DNA from: an uncultured Sphingobacteriaceae bacterium
Lineage (GTDB): Bacteria > Bacteroidota > Bacteroidia > Sphingobacteriales > Sphingobacteriaceae
Assembly: GCA_946887045.1 (NCBI GenBank)
Contig: CAMPKC010000008.1
Span: 1 to 64,000 of the forward strand
DNA: 64,000 bases
Direction: 5' to 3'
The translations under genes were made by a program, and so were the position numbers. Position 1 is the first letter of the stretch. Every line of letters begins with the position of its first letter. The notes under the pieces are model-generated. The model did no database searches, had not been told where the DNA came from, and saw only the letters and a list, made by a program, of their open reading frames with translations. Shown one piece after another: positions 44,778 to 54,362 of this stretch.

Positions 44778-45326
44778 TTATTCTTGTGCTTCTGATAATA
44801 AAATAACTTTATCTTCCTGGTCAGCTTCTTCCCAGGTAACTAATACTTTTTGCGAATTGATAGAATCTACCTGAATTCCAATATAATCGGGTTCAATAGG
44901 CAGATGCCTCGAGAATCGCCTGTCAACTAAAACCAATAATTCAACTTTTTCCGGCCTTCCGAATGCCAGCATGGCATCCATTGCCGATCGGATAGTTCTT
45001 CCGGTCCACAGGACATCATCAATAAGGATTACTTTTTTCCCCTCGATGATAAAATCAATTTGTGTACTGTTTGGTACCAGAGGGCCTTCACGCCTGCGAA
45101 AATCATCTCTAAAAAAAGTTATGTCAAGATTGCCGCTTAATATGGTAGCTTGAGGAAGAATATTTTTTAATTCTGCTGCAATTCTGTTCGAGAGGAATAT
45201 TCCACGGGGCTGTATTCCAAGAATTACAGAGTTTGAAAAATCGTTATGGTTTTCGATTAACTGGTGGCAGAGGCGCTGGATTGTAATTTTAAACTTCTGT
45301 CCGTCGAGCAGGGTTAAGTTTTCCAT
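44778..45326 (-). CDS. pyrR: PyrR bifunctional regulator / uracil phosphoribosyltransferase
   Basis: A 182-residue PRTase-fold protein. The PRPP loop VILIDDVLWTGRTIRSAMDAM is intact, preceded by GIQPRGIFLSNRIAAEL and the FFRDDFRRR segment typical of PyrR. In Gram-positives PyrR binds pyr leader RNA and attenuates transcription when UMP is high; it also makes UMP from uracil. Here the gene leads directly into pyrB. The distance from the predicted promoter to its ATG is too short for an attenuator, so any RNA control must act elsewhere or be absent. Confidence 0.94.
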   Translation of the reverse strand: MENLTLLDGQKFKITIQRLCHQLIENHNDFSNSVILGIQPRGIFLSNRIAAELKNILPQATILSGNLDITFFRDDFRRREGPLVPNSTQIDFIIEGKKVILIDDVLWTGRTIRSAMDAMLAFGRPEKVELLVLVDRRFSRHLPIEPDYIGIQVDSINSQKVLVTWEEADQEDKVILLSEAQE

Positions 45327-45341
45327 CAGTTAGGATTTGGG

Positions 45342-45349
45342 CAAAGGTA
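45342..45349 (-). promoter_or_regulatory. TAnnTTTG element of pyrR-pyrB
   Basis: TACCTTTG on the minus strand, a perfect match, lies 15 bases before the pyrR ATG. It predicts a leader of roughly 8-11 bases, too short for a PyrR-binding loop or terminator. Confidence 0.55.
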
Positions 45350-45526
45350 AAAAAACGGGTTGATTTTTAGTGAATGTTTTTACTAATTTAGTACGTAAGC
45401 TATCTGACATGAAAAAATATTTATTCATTATCACCACCAGAAGCCGGCTATAAAGGCTTAAGCGGAGTATAAGTTAATTAGTATCACAAGTAATACCGAT
45501 TTTATAGACAGTTAAAAAGGGCGAAA

Positions 45527-45739
45527 TTGAACGATTTATTTGTGGTTCGTGAAAATGAAGGCCCCGGCACGATTGCAATAAATGATTATATAAAGTTGCA
45601 TCCCCGTCTGACGTCTCCATCTTTAGAAGTAAAGCTCGATCATCATCCGGATATTTCCAAGAAACATCTTTTTACATTTACTGTAGAGCTTAAAAATGCT
45701 GAAGTTTATACTTTGGAGAAGGAAATTGTATTCGAATAA
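45527..45739 (+). CDS. Hypothetical small protein (weak call)
   Basis: A 70-codon frame with only a TTG start (45527); upstream the frame is open to 45494. The predicted protein has a protein-like composition (DLFVVRENEGPGTIAIND, LEVKLDHHPD, TFTVELKNAEVYTLEKE), no signal peptide or membrane helix, and no family I recognise. It stands alone between pyrR and rpsA in a gap of about 600 bases. The rest of that gap shows nothing except the rpsA terminator. It may be a relic of a longer gene. Confidence 0.35.
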   Translation: MNDLFVVRENEGPGTIAINDYIKLHPRLTSPSLEVKLDHHPDISKKHLFTFTVELKNAEVYTLEKEIVFE

Positions 45740-45898
45740 TATACAATGCTGGATTTGATACGGGTGTTTATCGTTTAAACCTAAATAGTCATTGATGATT
45801 TTCTCTTATTGACTTGTTAAACAATACTTTACTTTTTGGCGAATGGACTTGTGTAATAATAGATCTCACATGCACAATCTTTATCGTCTTTCAATAAC

Positions 45899-45929
45899 AA
45901 AAAAGCCCTACTGTAAACAGCAGGGCTTT
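45899..45929 (-). terminator. Intrinsic terminator of rpsA
   Basis: AAAGCCCTACTG (45902-45913) and CAGCAGGGCTTT (45918-45929) form a 12-base stem with one mismatch. Read on the minus strand it ends in TTTTTT (45904-45899), just after the rpsA stop. Confidence 0.88.
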
Positions 45930-45950
45930 GTATTACGAGGTAAGAACTTA

Positions 45951-47936
45951 TTATTCAGCTCCTTCTTCAGTTGCTTCTTCTGATTTCTTAGCTGCAGATT
46001 TTTTTGCGGCCTTGTTTTCAGCGCCTTCCATTTGCTCTTTTAGTTGTGCTAATACACCTAAATCACCTAAGGTTGACTTTTCAACAGATTCTTTAACCTT
46101 TTTCACTGCACTTGAGGTCGCTTTAACGTCTTTTTGTTTCTGCGCTCTCTCTTCGTTACGGGCTTCGTTTTTAGCCTCTTCCCAAATACGTGAGTGAGAT
46201 ACTACAATGCGTTTTGATTCTTTGTTGAATTCAATGATTTTGAAGTCAGCTGTTTCTTCTGCTTTTAGCACTTTACCATCTTCTTTAACTGTGTGCTTGC
46301 TAGGAGCGAATCCTTCAACACCGTATGGTAATGCTACAATAGCACCTTTATCAGTAACCTTCAATACTGTTCCCTCATGAATTGAATCTAAAGTAAAGAT
46401 AGTTTCAAAAGTTTCCCAAGGGTTTTCCTCAAGTTGCTTATGACCTAAGCTCAGTTTACGATTCTCTTCGTCTAATTCAAGAACTACAACATCTAATTCT
46501 TCACCTACTTTAGTGAATTCATTAGGATGGTTAACTTTCTTAGACCATGAAAGATCAGAAATGTGAATTAATCCGTCAATTCCTTCTTCGATCTCAACAA
46601 ATACACCGAAGTTTGTCATGTTTTTAACAACAGCTTTGTGCTTGCTACCAATAGTGTATTTAGCAGCAATATGTTGCCATGGATCTGGTGTTAATTGTTT
46701 AACACCAAGACTCATTTTACGCTCTTCGCGATCAAGAGTTAATACTTGTGCTTCAACTTCATCACCAACTTTCAGGAATTCCTGAGGGTTACGTAAGTTT
46801 TGAGACCATGACATTTCTGATACGTGAATCAATCCTTCAACACCTGGAGTGATCTCAAGGAATGCACCATAATCTGCAACAGTAACAATTTTACCTTTTA
46901 CTTTAGAGCCTACAGTAATTGAAGTATCTAAAGATTCCCAAGGATGAGATGTAAGTTGTTTTAAACCAAGGGCGATACGTTTTTTCTCATCATCAAAGTC
47001 AAGAACAACCACGTTGATTTTTTGATCAAGTGATAATACTTCTTTCGGATGCTCGATACGTCCCCATGAAATATCTGTAATATGTAATAATCCGTCTACG
47101 CCGCCAAGGTCGATAAACACACCGAAATCAGTGATGTTTTTAACTGTTCCTTCAAGAACCTGACCTTTTTCAAGTTTGGCAACAATTTCAGTTTTTTGGT
47201 TTTCAAGATCGTCTTCAATAAGAACTTTGTGAGATACAACCACGTTTTTAAACTCGTGATTAATTTTCACAACTTTGAATTCCATTGTTTTGCCTACATA
47301 AATATCGTAGTCGCGGATTGGCTTGATGTCAATTTGAGAGCCTGGTAAGAAAGCTTCAACACCCATAATGTCAACAATAAGACCACCTTTAGTACGGCTT
47401 TTTACATAACCGGTGATGATCACATCGTTTTCAAGAGCCTCATTGATAAGCTCCCATGACCTTTGAGTTTTTGCACGTTTACGTGAAAGAACCAATTGTC
47501 CATTAAGATCTTCCTGAGATTCAACAAATACATCAACTTTGTCACCAATTTTAAGATCTGGAGTATCACGGAATTCAGATAATGATACCATACCGTCAGA
47601 TTTAAATCCAACGTTTAAGATCACATCCTTGCTGTTAATGTTAACAACAGTTCCGCTGATAATTTCACCTTTGTTGATTTGGTTGAAAGTACCTGCATAC
47701 ATTTGTTCAAGCTTAGCACGCTCGTCCTGGCTGTAGTTGCCAAATCCTTTGTCGTCAGCATCCCAATCGAAATCTCCGGTTGGTGTAACTAAGGTTTTAG
47801 ACTTAATGTCTTCAATTGACAATGAATCAGCTTCTGACTCAATGTTTTCTTTTTCGGTAACCCTGGTGGTTTCTTCGCCAAGGAGTTCTGCTGATTTTGC
47901 AACTAGCTCCTTTTCTGCTTCTTGTTTTTTGGCCAT
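45951..47936 (-). CDS. rpsA: 30S ribosomal protein S1
   Basis: RNA-binding ribosomal protein that helps dock mRNA. At 661 residues it is longer than the 557-residue Escherichia coli S1. A charged N-terminal extension runs to about residue 85 and an Ala/Lys/Glu-rich C-terminal tail follows about residue 610. Between them lie six S1 domains with repeated signatures such as GVFIDLGGVDGLLHITDISW, GAFLEITPGVEGLIHVSEM and GVFVEIEEGIDGLIHISDL. It is a single gene with a strong promoter element, a Shine-Dalgarno-like AAGGAG before the ATG (unusual in this phylum) and its own terminator. Confidence 0.97.
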   Translation of the reverse strand: MAKKQEAEKELVAKSAELLGEETTRVTEKENIESEADSLSIEDIKSKTLVTPTGDFDWDADDKGFGNYSQDERAKLEQMYAGTFNQINKGEIISGTVVNINSKDVILNVGFKSDGMVSLSEFRDTPDLKIGDKVDVFVESQEDLNGQLVLSRKRAKTQRSWELINEALENDVIITGYVKSRTKGGLIVDIMGVEAFLPGSQIDIKPIRDYDIYVGKTMEFKVVKINHEFKNVVVSHKVLIEDDLENQKTEIVAKLEKGQVLEGTVKNITDFGVFIDLGGVDGLLHITDISWGRIEHPKEVLSLDQKINVVVLDFDDEKKRIALGLKQLTSHPWESLDTSITVGSKVKGKIVTVADYGAFLEITPGVEGLIHVSEMSWSQNLRNPQEFLKVGDEVEAQVLTLDREERKMSLGVKQLTPDPWQHIAAKYTIGSKHKAVVKNMTNFGVFVEIEEGIDGLIHISDLSWSKKVNHPNEFTKVGEELDVVVLELDEENRKLSLGHKQLEENPWETFETIFTLDSIHEGTVLKVTDKGAIVALPYGVEGFAPSKHTVKEDGKVLKAEETADFKIIEFNKESKRIVVSHSRIWEEAKNEARNEERAQKQKDVKATSSAVKKVKESVEKSTLGDLGVLAQLKEQMEGAENKAAKKSAAKKSEEATEEGAE

Positions 47937-47960
47937 TAATTAATTTTTCTCCTTTTTCCC

Positions 47961-47985
47961 GATTTAAATCAGGACTGCAAAGGTA
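47961..47985 (-). promoter_or_regulatory. rpsA promoter element and leader palindrome
   Basis: TACCTTTG (47978-47985, minus strand) is a perfect -7 match about 41 bases before the rpsA ATG. In the leader lies the 10-bp palindrome GATTTAAATC (47961-47970), at about the predicted transcript start, followed by the AAGGAG-like site. It could serve autoregulation by S1, but that is inference. Confidence 0.5.
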
Positions 47986-48122
47986 GGGAAATACATTTTT
48001 AAACTAAAGATTTTTTTGCAATATTTTATTTCTATACCTCTGTGTTGCAGTATTATAATTTCTTTAACGAAACAGCCCGTCGATGTTTGTGTTATCTTTA
48101 GATACATCAAATCGATATAACC

Positions 48123-48329
48123 ATGGAAAATAATAAGCAGAACAACAAGGAAACAGGGACGGATGACGATAAGATAAAAGCGGTATCTGCTGATTCGGAG
48201 ACTCAAAAACCTGTGGATGATTCCTTTAAGACATCACCTAGAAAACATCGGCTAAGCTGGGAAACTCCGCATGACGAACAGATGCTTGACTCAAATAAAT
48301 TATCTCCGCAAGATGAGGAAGGGGATTAA
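48123..48329 (+). CDS. Small acidic hypothetical protein
   Basis: A 68-residue, strongly hydrophilic protein rich in Asp, Glu, Lys, Asn and Ser, with no hydrophobic segment and probably disordered. A PRKHRLSWETPHDEQ segment in the second half is the only non-repetitive part. I recognise no family. The ATG start, protein-like codons and lack of overlap with other genes support it. Its stop directly abuts the stop of the convergent glycosyltransferase gene. Confidence 0.5.
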   Translation: MENNKQNNKETGTDDDKIKAVSADSETQKPVDDSFKTSPRKHRLSWETPHDEQMLDSNKLSPQDEEGD

Positions 48330-49556
48330 TCAAATCCCTTCTTCTATTAATTTTACAGCCTTTTCGACGCCGTTTTCTGAAGCCAGTTTTTCGGCCATCA
48401 CCTGACAATTAATATGGATAATTTTATTGCTTGTTAGTTGCGAAATCCGTTCTTTAAGAATGCTCGGTGTAAGGCGGTTGATGGGGACAGGTTTAACAGC
48501 TAACCCTTTTTTAAATGCCAGATCTCCCCAGAAATATTGATCACCGACAGGATAAAGTACAGGGCATACAAACATAGGTTTGCCGGCTCTTAAACATTCT
48601 GCAGTAGTTCCAATTCCTCCATGATGAACAACGCCTTTTACCAGTGGCAATAAGGATTCGAATGGTACAGACGTAATAATCTTAATATTACTCGTTACGG
48701 TAACTTCCGGAATGTTCCAATCGCTCCAGCATGCTGCGATCAAAAACCTCTCGTTGATTTGAGATGCCGTTTGAATGATCATACCTGCTATTTCCTTTTT
48801 TATGGGCATACTTCCGAAGGTAATCAGTATGGGCGGTTTTCCGTTATTTAAGAAAGTTAAAATATCGTCAGGTAATTCCTCCTGTTTGTTTGAAAACCAA
48901 AATCCGGTCAGTTGGTGGGCTTTCGACCAATCTTTCGGCCTTTCGAGAAAATGTTCGCTGATACCATAAATAGAGGGAATATTGTACTTTATCTGAGGCC
49001 TGTGTTCCTGCAATCCATTTTGCATGCAGAATTGATGTATAGGTTTACGTAAAACTCTGTATCTTAAATTTACCCATTTATAGCTCCATTTATTCATAAA
49101 GCCAGGTAACCAAAAACCGCTTAGAATAGGGTTCAAAAAGGCAGCTGTTTCTTCCATCGCAGGCACTACTGCACATCTTACAGCCTTAGTTTGCAACTGA
49201 CCAGTGAAAACATCAGCAAGTGTTTTAGGCCTGTATATGAAAAGATCACTGTTTTGCGCCATTTGATAACACTCATTCAATGAGTTTTCTATTAGCGGGA
49301 AAATAAGTTTGTCGAGATTTCTTTGAATGGCAAACAAATTTGCTTTTAATATCTTTTTTCCTTCTTCAGAATTAAGTATCTCCTCGTAATCGACATTTAT
49401 CGGGTGAAATTTAATGTCGTAACTTTCAACCAATGTTTTAAAGTTTTGGGCGGTTGACAAGGTAACATCATGTCCACGTTGGGCTAGTGCTTGTCCAAGT
49501 ATGGCATATGGTTGAACATCGCCTCTGGTTCCGATGGTTGAAATAGCAATTTTCAT
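48330..49556 (-). CDS. GT1-family glycosyltransferase (UGT/MGT type)
   Basis: A GT-B fold enzyme transferring sugar from a nucleotide sugar to a lipid or small acceptor. I start at the ATG at 49556, MKIAISTIGTRGDVQPY, the conserved N-terminal motif of the sterol/glycopeptide glycosyltransferase group (G-x-RGDVQP); an upstream ATG at 49598 adds 14 residues. That gives 408 residues. The C-terminal donor site contains ITFGSMPIK, VVHHGGIGTTAECLRAGKPMFVCP and the DQYFWG motif, all intact. The acceptor cannot be told. It is monocistronic, with no other polysaccharide gene nearby. Confidence 0.85.
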   Translation of the reverse strand: MKIAISTIGTRGDVQPYAILGQALAQRGHDVTLSTAQNFKTLVESYDIKFHPINVDYEEILNSEEGKKILKANLFAIQRNLDKLIFPLIENSLNECYQMAQNSDLFIYRPKTLADVFTGQLQTKAVRCAVVPAMEETAAFLNPILSGFWLPGFMNKWSYKWVNLRYRVLRKPIHQFCMQNGLQEHRPQIKYNIPSIYGISEHFLERPKDWSKAHQLTGFWFSNKQEELPDDILTFLNNGKPPILITFGSMPIKKEIAGMIIQTASQINERFLIAACWSDWNIPEVTVTSNIKIITSVPFESLLPLVKGVVHHGGIGTTAECLRAGKPMFVCPVLYPVGDQYFWGDLAFKKGLAVKPVPINRLTPSILKERISQLTSNKIIHINCQVMAEKLASENGVEKAVKLIEEGI

Positions 49557-49717
49557 TTGAATCGGCAGTTGATAGATTCTGCTGTTAACTGACAACAAAA
49601 AACATCTCTTTTACTTATAAGAATTGCTTTTTAGGTATCAGTACATTAACTGTCGATTCAGGATAAAGTTTTGTAGAATTTTACAAAAGGATTTACTGAA
49701 TGTAAATTTTTTAACGG

Positions 49718-50398
49718 TTATCTGTTTGTTAAAAGTGGAGTGATTTTTTCAAGAGCATATTCAAGCTGTTGGGCTTCCGTTAACTCTGTGTTATCTAGTA
49801 TTATAGCATCCTCGGCACGTGTTAGCGGACTTTCCTTGCGGGTCGTATCCTGAAAATCCCTGTGTGCAAGATTTTCGAAAACTTCTTCCAATGTGATTTC
49901 CGGATTTTTCAAAGTTATTTCTTTAAACCTTCGTTCTGCTCTGATTTTCGGGTCGGCAGTCATGAATATTTTAACCTGGGCGTCAGGAAAAACGGTAGTG
50001 CCAATGTCTCTGCCATCCATAACAATATCTTTTGAGCGCCCCATGCGCTGTTGCTGCTTAACCATTTCTTTTCTTACAGCTCTTATTGCACTCACCTCAC
50101 TTACAAATTCGGATACAGACATGTTCCTGATTTCTTCTGAGACTTCTTCATCATTCAAAGTAATATGAGTTTGGTAATCTCTTGAATGAAAGTTCAAATG
50201 AATATCTTTTAGTGCTTCAGTTACTGCCTGCTCATTGGAAATGTCAATTTTACTTCTTTGAAGATATAAGGTAACGGCGCGGTACATGGAGCCGCTATCT
50301 ATGTAAATAAAGTGAAGTTTTTTAGCCAGCGCCTTTGCGAGTGTGCTTTTTCCGCAAGATGAATAGCCATCAATAGCTATTACTATATTGTTATTCAT
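49718..50398 (-). CDS. cmk: Cytidylate kinase
   Basis: Phosphorylates CMP and dCMP. The start at 50398 (MNNNIVIAIDGYSSCGKST) gives 226 residues. The longer frame start at 50440 lies above the promoter element and is rejected. The P-loop GYSSCGKST, YIDSGSMYRAVTLY, the SEFVSEVSAIRAVR segment, DGRDIGTTVFPDA and the lid with RAERRFKE are all present. The gene is divergent from arfB. Confidence 0.96.
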   Translation of the reverse strand: MNNNIVIAIDGYSSCGKSTLAKALAKKLHFIYIDSGSMYRAVTLYLQRSKIDISNEQAVTEALKDIHLNFHSRDYQTHITLNDEEVSEEIRNMSVSEFVSEVSAIRAVRKEMVKQQQRMGRSKDIVMDGRDIGTTVFPDAQVKIFMTADPKIRAERRFKEITLKNPEITLEEVFENLAHRDFQDTTRKESPLTRAEDAIILDNTELTEAQQLEYALEKITPLLTNR

Positions 50399-50403
50399 TA
50401 CAA

Positions 50404-50411
50404 CAAAGTTA
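50404..50411 (-). promoter_or_regulatory. TAnnTTTG element of cmk
   Basis: TAACTTTG on the minus strand ends five bases before the cmk ATG, and TTTG lies 21 bases further upstream, so both promoter elements are present. It predicts a leaderless mRNA. Confidence 0.6.
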
Positions 50412-50461
50412 TTGTTTGCGGTGGATTTTAAACAAAACAAAATTATTTTGTTATTTTGAGA

Positions 50462-50875
50462 ATGGAGTTTTCAATTCAGGATTTGCTTCCGGATATCACT
50501 TTTAAGTCGTCAAGGAGTGGGGGTAAAGGAGGACAGAACGTTAATAAAGTATCTAGTAAGGTTGAATTAAACTTCGATTATCAGTCGTCTGCGCTATTCG
50601 ATTTTGATGAGAAGGAGCTCTTAAAACGAAAGCTATCGAATAAAATGACTTCCGATGGTCTTATACAGGTAATAAGCGAGGAGGAGCGAAGCCAGTATCT
50701 GAACAAGGAACGAACGCTCAAGAAATTGATCATACTGCTAAAGAATGCGCTTCATGTAAACAAACTAAGGAGAGTCACGAAGCCAAAAAGGTCGGCAATC
50801 GAAAAGCGATTGTCAAATAAACATACGCAGGCATTAAAAAAGATAAGCAGGAGGAAAGGTGATTTTGATTTTTGA
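50462..50875 (+). CDS. arfB: ArfB/YaeJ-type peptidyl-tRNA hydrolase (ribosome rescue)
   Basis: A stand-alone GGQ-domain protein that frees ribosomes stalled without a stop codon. Starting at the ATG at 50462 it is 137 residues; an in-frame TTG lies two codons upstream. The catalytic GGQ sits in SSRSGGKGGQNVNKVSSKVEL, whose second GG-Q is the active one. The C-terminal tail is highly basic (RRVTKPKRSAIEKR, KKISRRKG), as needed to enter the empty mRNA channel. It is divergent from cmk and convergent with the LpxR-like gene. Confidence 0.92.
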   Translation: MEFSIQDLLPDITFKSSRSGGKGGQNVNKVSSKVELNFDYQSSALFDFDEKELLKRKLSNKMTSDGLIQVISEEERSQYLNKERTLKKLIILLKNALHVNKLRRVTKPKRSAIEKRLSNKHTQALKKISRRKGDFDF

Positions 50876-50893
50876 GAAACGAGTTACCGGCAA

Positions 50894-51844
50894 TTAGAAT
50901 CTATAATAAATTGTCGCTGAGCCGTATTTATGCGCCCGGTTCTGCGTTTCTACATCTCTTGATTTAAAGGTGATGGCGAAGTTTAAGGTCCACCGATTGG
51001 TAGCATAGTTTACTCCGAATTCCTGCGAATACTGAAATCTGTTGGGTTCGAAAACAGCCGGTCCCTTTTCTCCTGTAAACATTCCTCCCTGAATCGTGGC
51101 ATCATAAGCCACAAAATGCAGCATCGGCCGCGTGAAGAAAAAGATTTCTTTATCAGGTATGGAATCGCCCTTTAAGTTAGAGATTCTGCTGTGAGTGATT
51201 ACAGATTTAAAAAGCTGATTTATACGCCCTGCTCTGAAAAGAACCCCGGCACCTGCCCCGGCAAATGTATTACCAATATTGGCATAGGTGTTAAGAATGA
51301 AGTCATTATTTCTCTGTGTTCGGGCAATTAGTCTTGTATACTTAAAGGATGAATTAACACCCATTTCGTTATTAACCTGGAATTCCCATCCTTTGATAGG
51401 ATAAAATCCTATCACTTTGTGCAACCCCTCCTGAATATCTTCTCCAAGTGCATTTGGTCCTATTGTTCCGATGTTCAAAGCCAATTCAATGCTTTGTTCA
51501 TTTTTGAACAGCCAGCTGAATTTACCACCTGCATATAAATAGGAAGCAAATGGACGATCTACATTCTGTATGTCTGAAATACTTCCCGTTTGCGGATTGA
51601 ATATGTACTGCCCGGCCTCAATCTCCCATATCTTTTTTGCGGTATGTTTCCAGGTGGTATCCTGTTTCAGCGCATGCCTGAAGCTTAGAAATAAACCATT
51701 TGTGTAGTATCGGTCCTGGCCTAGCGCTAAATAGGAATCGTTATCACTCCGAAATCCAAATTCATTCTTAAAATTGTTCCCCTGCGAGAAAATGCTATTT
51801 GAAATTGTTAAGAGTAATATGCAGGTAAATAACAGGTGTTTCAT
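50894..51844 (-). CDS. LpxR-like lipid A deacylase (outer-membrane barrel)
   Basis: A 316-residue outer-membrane protein. A signal peptide ends at IFSQ and the mature start NEFGFRSDNDSYLALGQDRYYTNGLFLSF carries the Asn/Asp-rich motif and D-x-YYTNG of the LpxR (DUF2219) family, where these residues form the active site. RPFASYLYAG is the second conserved block. Alternating hydrophobic strands end in an aromatic C-terminus (IYYRF), typical of barrels. It would remove the 3'-linked acyloxyacyl chain of lipid A; activity in Bacteroidota is inferred. It follows lon but is separated from it by a strong hairpin. Confidence 0.78.
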   Translation of the reverse strand: MKHLLFTCILLLTISNSIFSQGNNFKNEFGFRSDNDSYLALGQDRYYTNGLFLSFRHALKQDTTWKHTAKKIWEIEAGQYIFNPQTGSISDIQNVDRPFASYLYAGGKFSWLFKNEQSIELALNIGTIGPNALGEDIQEGLHKVIGFYPIKGWEFQVNNEMGVNSSFKYTRLIARTQRNNDFILNTYANIGNTFAGAGAGVLFRAGRINQLFKSVITHSRISNLKGDSIPDKEIFFFTRPMLHFVAYDATIQGGMFTGEKGPAVFEPNRFQYSQEFGVNYATNRWTLNFAITFKSRDVETQNRAHKYGSATIYYRF

Positions 51845-51853
51845 TATTAAACG

Positions 51854-51882
51854 AATAAACCGGCCATATCGGCCGGCTTATT
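51854..51882 (-). terminator. Hairpin between lon and the LpxR-like gene
   Basis: AATAAACCGGCC (51854-51865) and GGCCGGCTTATT (51871-51882) form a 12-base stem with one wobble pair and a 5-base loop. It lies 11 bases after the lon stop and nine before the next ATG. It has no long T-run, so it may act as a leaky terminator. Confidence 0.6.
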
Positions 51883-51893
51883 TATTAAAGTTT

Positions 51894-54362
51894 TCAATTT
51901 AAAACATGAGTAACTGGTTCTTTGATATCTAAATCGATCGGATCCTTAACCTTTTCATTCGTTAAAGCCAGCTCTATGACCTCTTTCATTTCTTTTACGT
52001 AATGGAATCTTAAATCCTTGATGTAGTCTTCTTTAATTTCAAGAATATCTTTCTCATTAGACTTACTCAGAATAATTTCTTTGATATTCGCTCTTTTTGC
52101 TGCGAGAATTTTTTCCTTGATCCCTCCCACAGGCAAAACTTTCCCACGGAGGGTGATTTCACCCGTCATTGCCAGATGTTGTTTTACCCGGCGCTGAGTA
52201 AATGCGGACGTCAATGCGGTAAGCATCGTTATTCCTGCTGAAGGTCCATCTTTTGGTGTAGCGCCGGCCGGAACATGAACATGGACATCCCATAATTCGA
52301 ACAATCGATTATCGATATTGAACTTTGAAGCATGGGCACGAAGGAATGCCATCGCAATTGCTGCAGATTCTTTCATCACATCGCCCAGGTTTCCGGTAAT
52401 AGTTAATTTGCCTTTTCCGGGACTTAAGCTTGCTTCAATAAAGAGAATGTCTCCGCCAACTTGGGTCCACGCCAAACCTGTAACTACACCTGCCACTTCG
52501 TTTCCTTCGTAAAGGTCTTTGTCGAAAATAGGGGCCCCTAAAATCGTTTCTACATCGTTGTTATTTAAAGCTGGAGTGTAATCTTCTTCCATTGCAATTT
52601 TTGTAGCAATACCACGCACTACCGACCCTATCTTTTTTTCTAAACCACGCACACCCGATTCCCTGGTATAATCTTCGATGATTTTTTCAATAACCGAAGG
52701 TTTTAAGCCGACATTTTTTTTACTTAGGCCATGTTGTTCAAGTTGCTTAGGTAATAAATGTTGTTTCGCTATTTCTATCTTTTCTTCAATAGTATAACCA
52801 TTCACCTCAATTATCTCCATCCGGTCGAGCAACGCTGGCTGAATATTGCTTAGAGAATTGGCTGTAGCAATAAACATCACGTTAGACAAGTCGTAATCAA
52901 GCTCAACATAATGATCGTAGAATGCGTTGTTTTGTTCGGGATCGAGCACTTCTAACAGTGCAGAAGATGGGTCGCCCCGAAAATCATTGCCCACTTTATC
53001 AATCTCATCCAGAACAAAAACTGCGTTCGATGCACCCGCTTTTTTCAAAGATTGGATAATTCGGCCCGGCATGGCTCCGATATAAGTTTTTCGATGACCA
53101 CGAATTTCTGCTTCATCCCGGATTCCGCCTAAAGCCATTCTGACATATTTTCTTCCTAAAGCTTTTGCAATCGACTTACCCAGAGATGTTTTACCTACTC
53201 CCGGAGGGCCTGCCAGACAAAGAATTGGCGCTTTCATGTTGTTCCTCAACTTCAAAACAGCCAGGTATTCAATAATGCGTTTTTTTACTTTGTCGAGCCC
53301 AAAATGGTCTTTTTCAAGAATCCGCTGTGCACGTTTAAGGTCAAAATTGTCTTTCGTGAATTCATTCCACGGAAGATCTAACAACAATTCGAGGTAGTTC
53401 ACCTGCACTGAGTATTCGGCGGCGGCAGGGTTCATTCTGGCCAGTTTATCCAGTTCTTTAGAAAAGTGATCGTTTACCTCTTTTGACCATTTCTTTTTTG
53501 CTCCCCGCTGTCTTAAATTATCCAATTCTAAATCGGGAGAATTTCCGCCCAATTCTTCCTGAATAGTTTTTAACTGCTGATTTAAGAAATAATCGCGTTG
53601 TTGTTTGTCCAGATCGGTTCTTACTTTTGTTTGAATCTGATTTCTCAGTTCAAGCATCTGAAGTTCTATAGTAAGATGTTCAAGCACCATTCTGGCACGA
53701 TCGTGCAAATTCGCAACTTCTAACATTTGCTGCTTGACTGCAACGTCCGCATTCATATTAGACGAAATAAAGTTTATAAGAAACGATGTGCTTTCTATAT
53801 TTTTTATCGCGATACCAGCTTCACTCGGGATATTAGGAGAGAGCTGAATAATCTGCATTGCAAGCTCTTTTACAGAGGCAACAACAGCTTTAAACTCTTT
53901 GTCTGTTTTGGGCTTAATCTCCTCAAACTTATTTATAGTTGCTTTGATATACGGTTCGCTTTGAACTTCTTCTCCTAATCTAAAACGCTGTTTACCCTGA
54001 ATAATCACGGTCGTGCTTCCATCAGGCATTTGCAGCATTTTTATAATTAACGCAACAGTACCCACATCATTAAGTTGTTCGAAGGTCGGATCTTCAATGG
54101 CTACATCCCGTTGCGAAACAACACCTATCGTGCGATCCCCTTTATAAGCATCCTTAATAAGTTTAATAGATTTGTCTCTGCCAACTGTAATCGGAATGAC
54201 TACTCCGGGAAACAATACGGTGTTGCGCAATGGCAGAATCGATAGTGTTTCAGGCGTTGCTTCATTGTTCATTTCCTCTTCGTCTTCCTGAGACATTAAG
54301 GGAAAGAACTCTGTATCTTCATTAATTATTGGTAATGTTTGATTAAAATCAAAGTTGCTCAT
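51894..54362 (-). CDS. lon: ATP-dependent Lon protease
   Basis: Cytosolic AAA+ serine protease for misfolded and regulatory proteins. It is 822 residues. The N-terminal substrate domain begins at about 38 ([19 protein letters not shown]). The ATPase domain carries Walker [14 protein letters not shown], Walker [11 protein letters not shown] and the sensor FIATAN. The protease domain carries the catalytic Ser in [10 protein letters not shown] and Lys in [10 protein letters not shown]. All are intact. An acidic N-terminal extension precedes the first domain. The leader has an AAAGGAAA site before the ATG and a near promoter match (TCAATTTG). Confidence 0.97.
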   Translation of the reverse strand: MSNFDFNQTLPIINEDTEFFPLMSQEDEEEMNNEATPETLSILPLRNTVLFPGVVIPITVGRDKSIKLIKDAYKGDRTIGVVSQRDVAIEDPTFEQLNDVGTVALIIKMLQMPDGSTTVIIQGKQRFRLGEEVQSEPYIKATINKFEEIKPKTDKEFKAVVASVKELAMQIIQLSPNIPSEAGIAIKNIESTSFLINFISSNMNADVAVKQQMLEVANLHDRARMVLEHLTIELQMLELRNQIQTKVRTDLDKQQRDYFLNQQLKTIQEELGGNSPDLELDNLRQRGAKKKWSKEVNDHFSKELDKLARMNPAAAEYSVQVNYLELLLDLPWNEFTKDNFDLKRAQRILEKDHFGLDKVKKRIIEYLAVLKLRNNMKAPILCLAGPPGVGKTSLGKSIAKALGRKYVRMALGGIRDEAEIRGHRKTYIGAMPGRIIQSLKKAGASNAVFVLDEIDKVGNDFRGDPSSALLEVLDPEQNNAFYDHYVELDYDLSNVMFIATANSLSNIQPALLDRMEIIEVNGYTIEEKIEIAKQHLLPKQLEQHGLSKKNVGLKPSVIEKIIEDYTRESGVRGLEKKIGSVVRGIATKIAMEEDYTPALNNNDVETILGAPIFDKDLYEGNEVAGVVTGLAWTQVGGDILFIEASLSPGKGKLTITGNLGDVMKESAAIAMAFLRAHASKFNIDNRLFELWDVHVHVPAGATPKDGPSAGITMLTALTSAFTQRRVKQHLAMTGEITLRGKVLPVGGIKEKILAAKRANIKEIILSKSNEKDILEIKEDYIKDLRFHYVKEMKEVIELALTNEKVKDPIDLDIKEPVTHVLN

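Noticed and set aside
47737..47943. Plus-strand frames opposite rpsA (also 45928-46197)
   Set aside because: They are serine- and alanine-rich shadows of the acidic S1 coding strand, with no start context.
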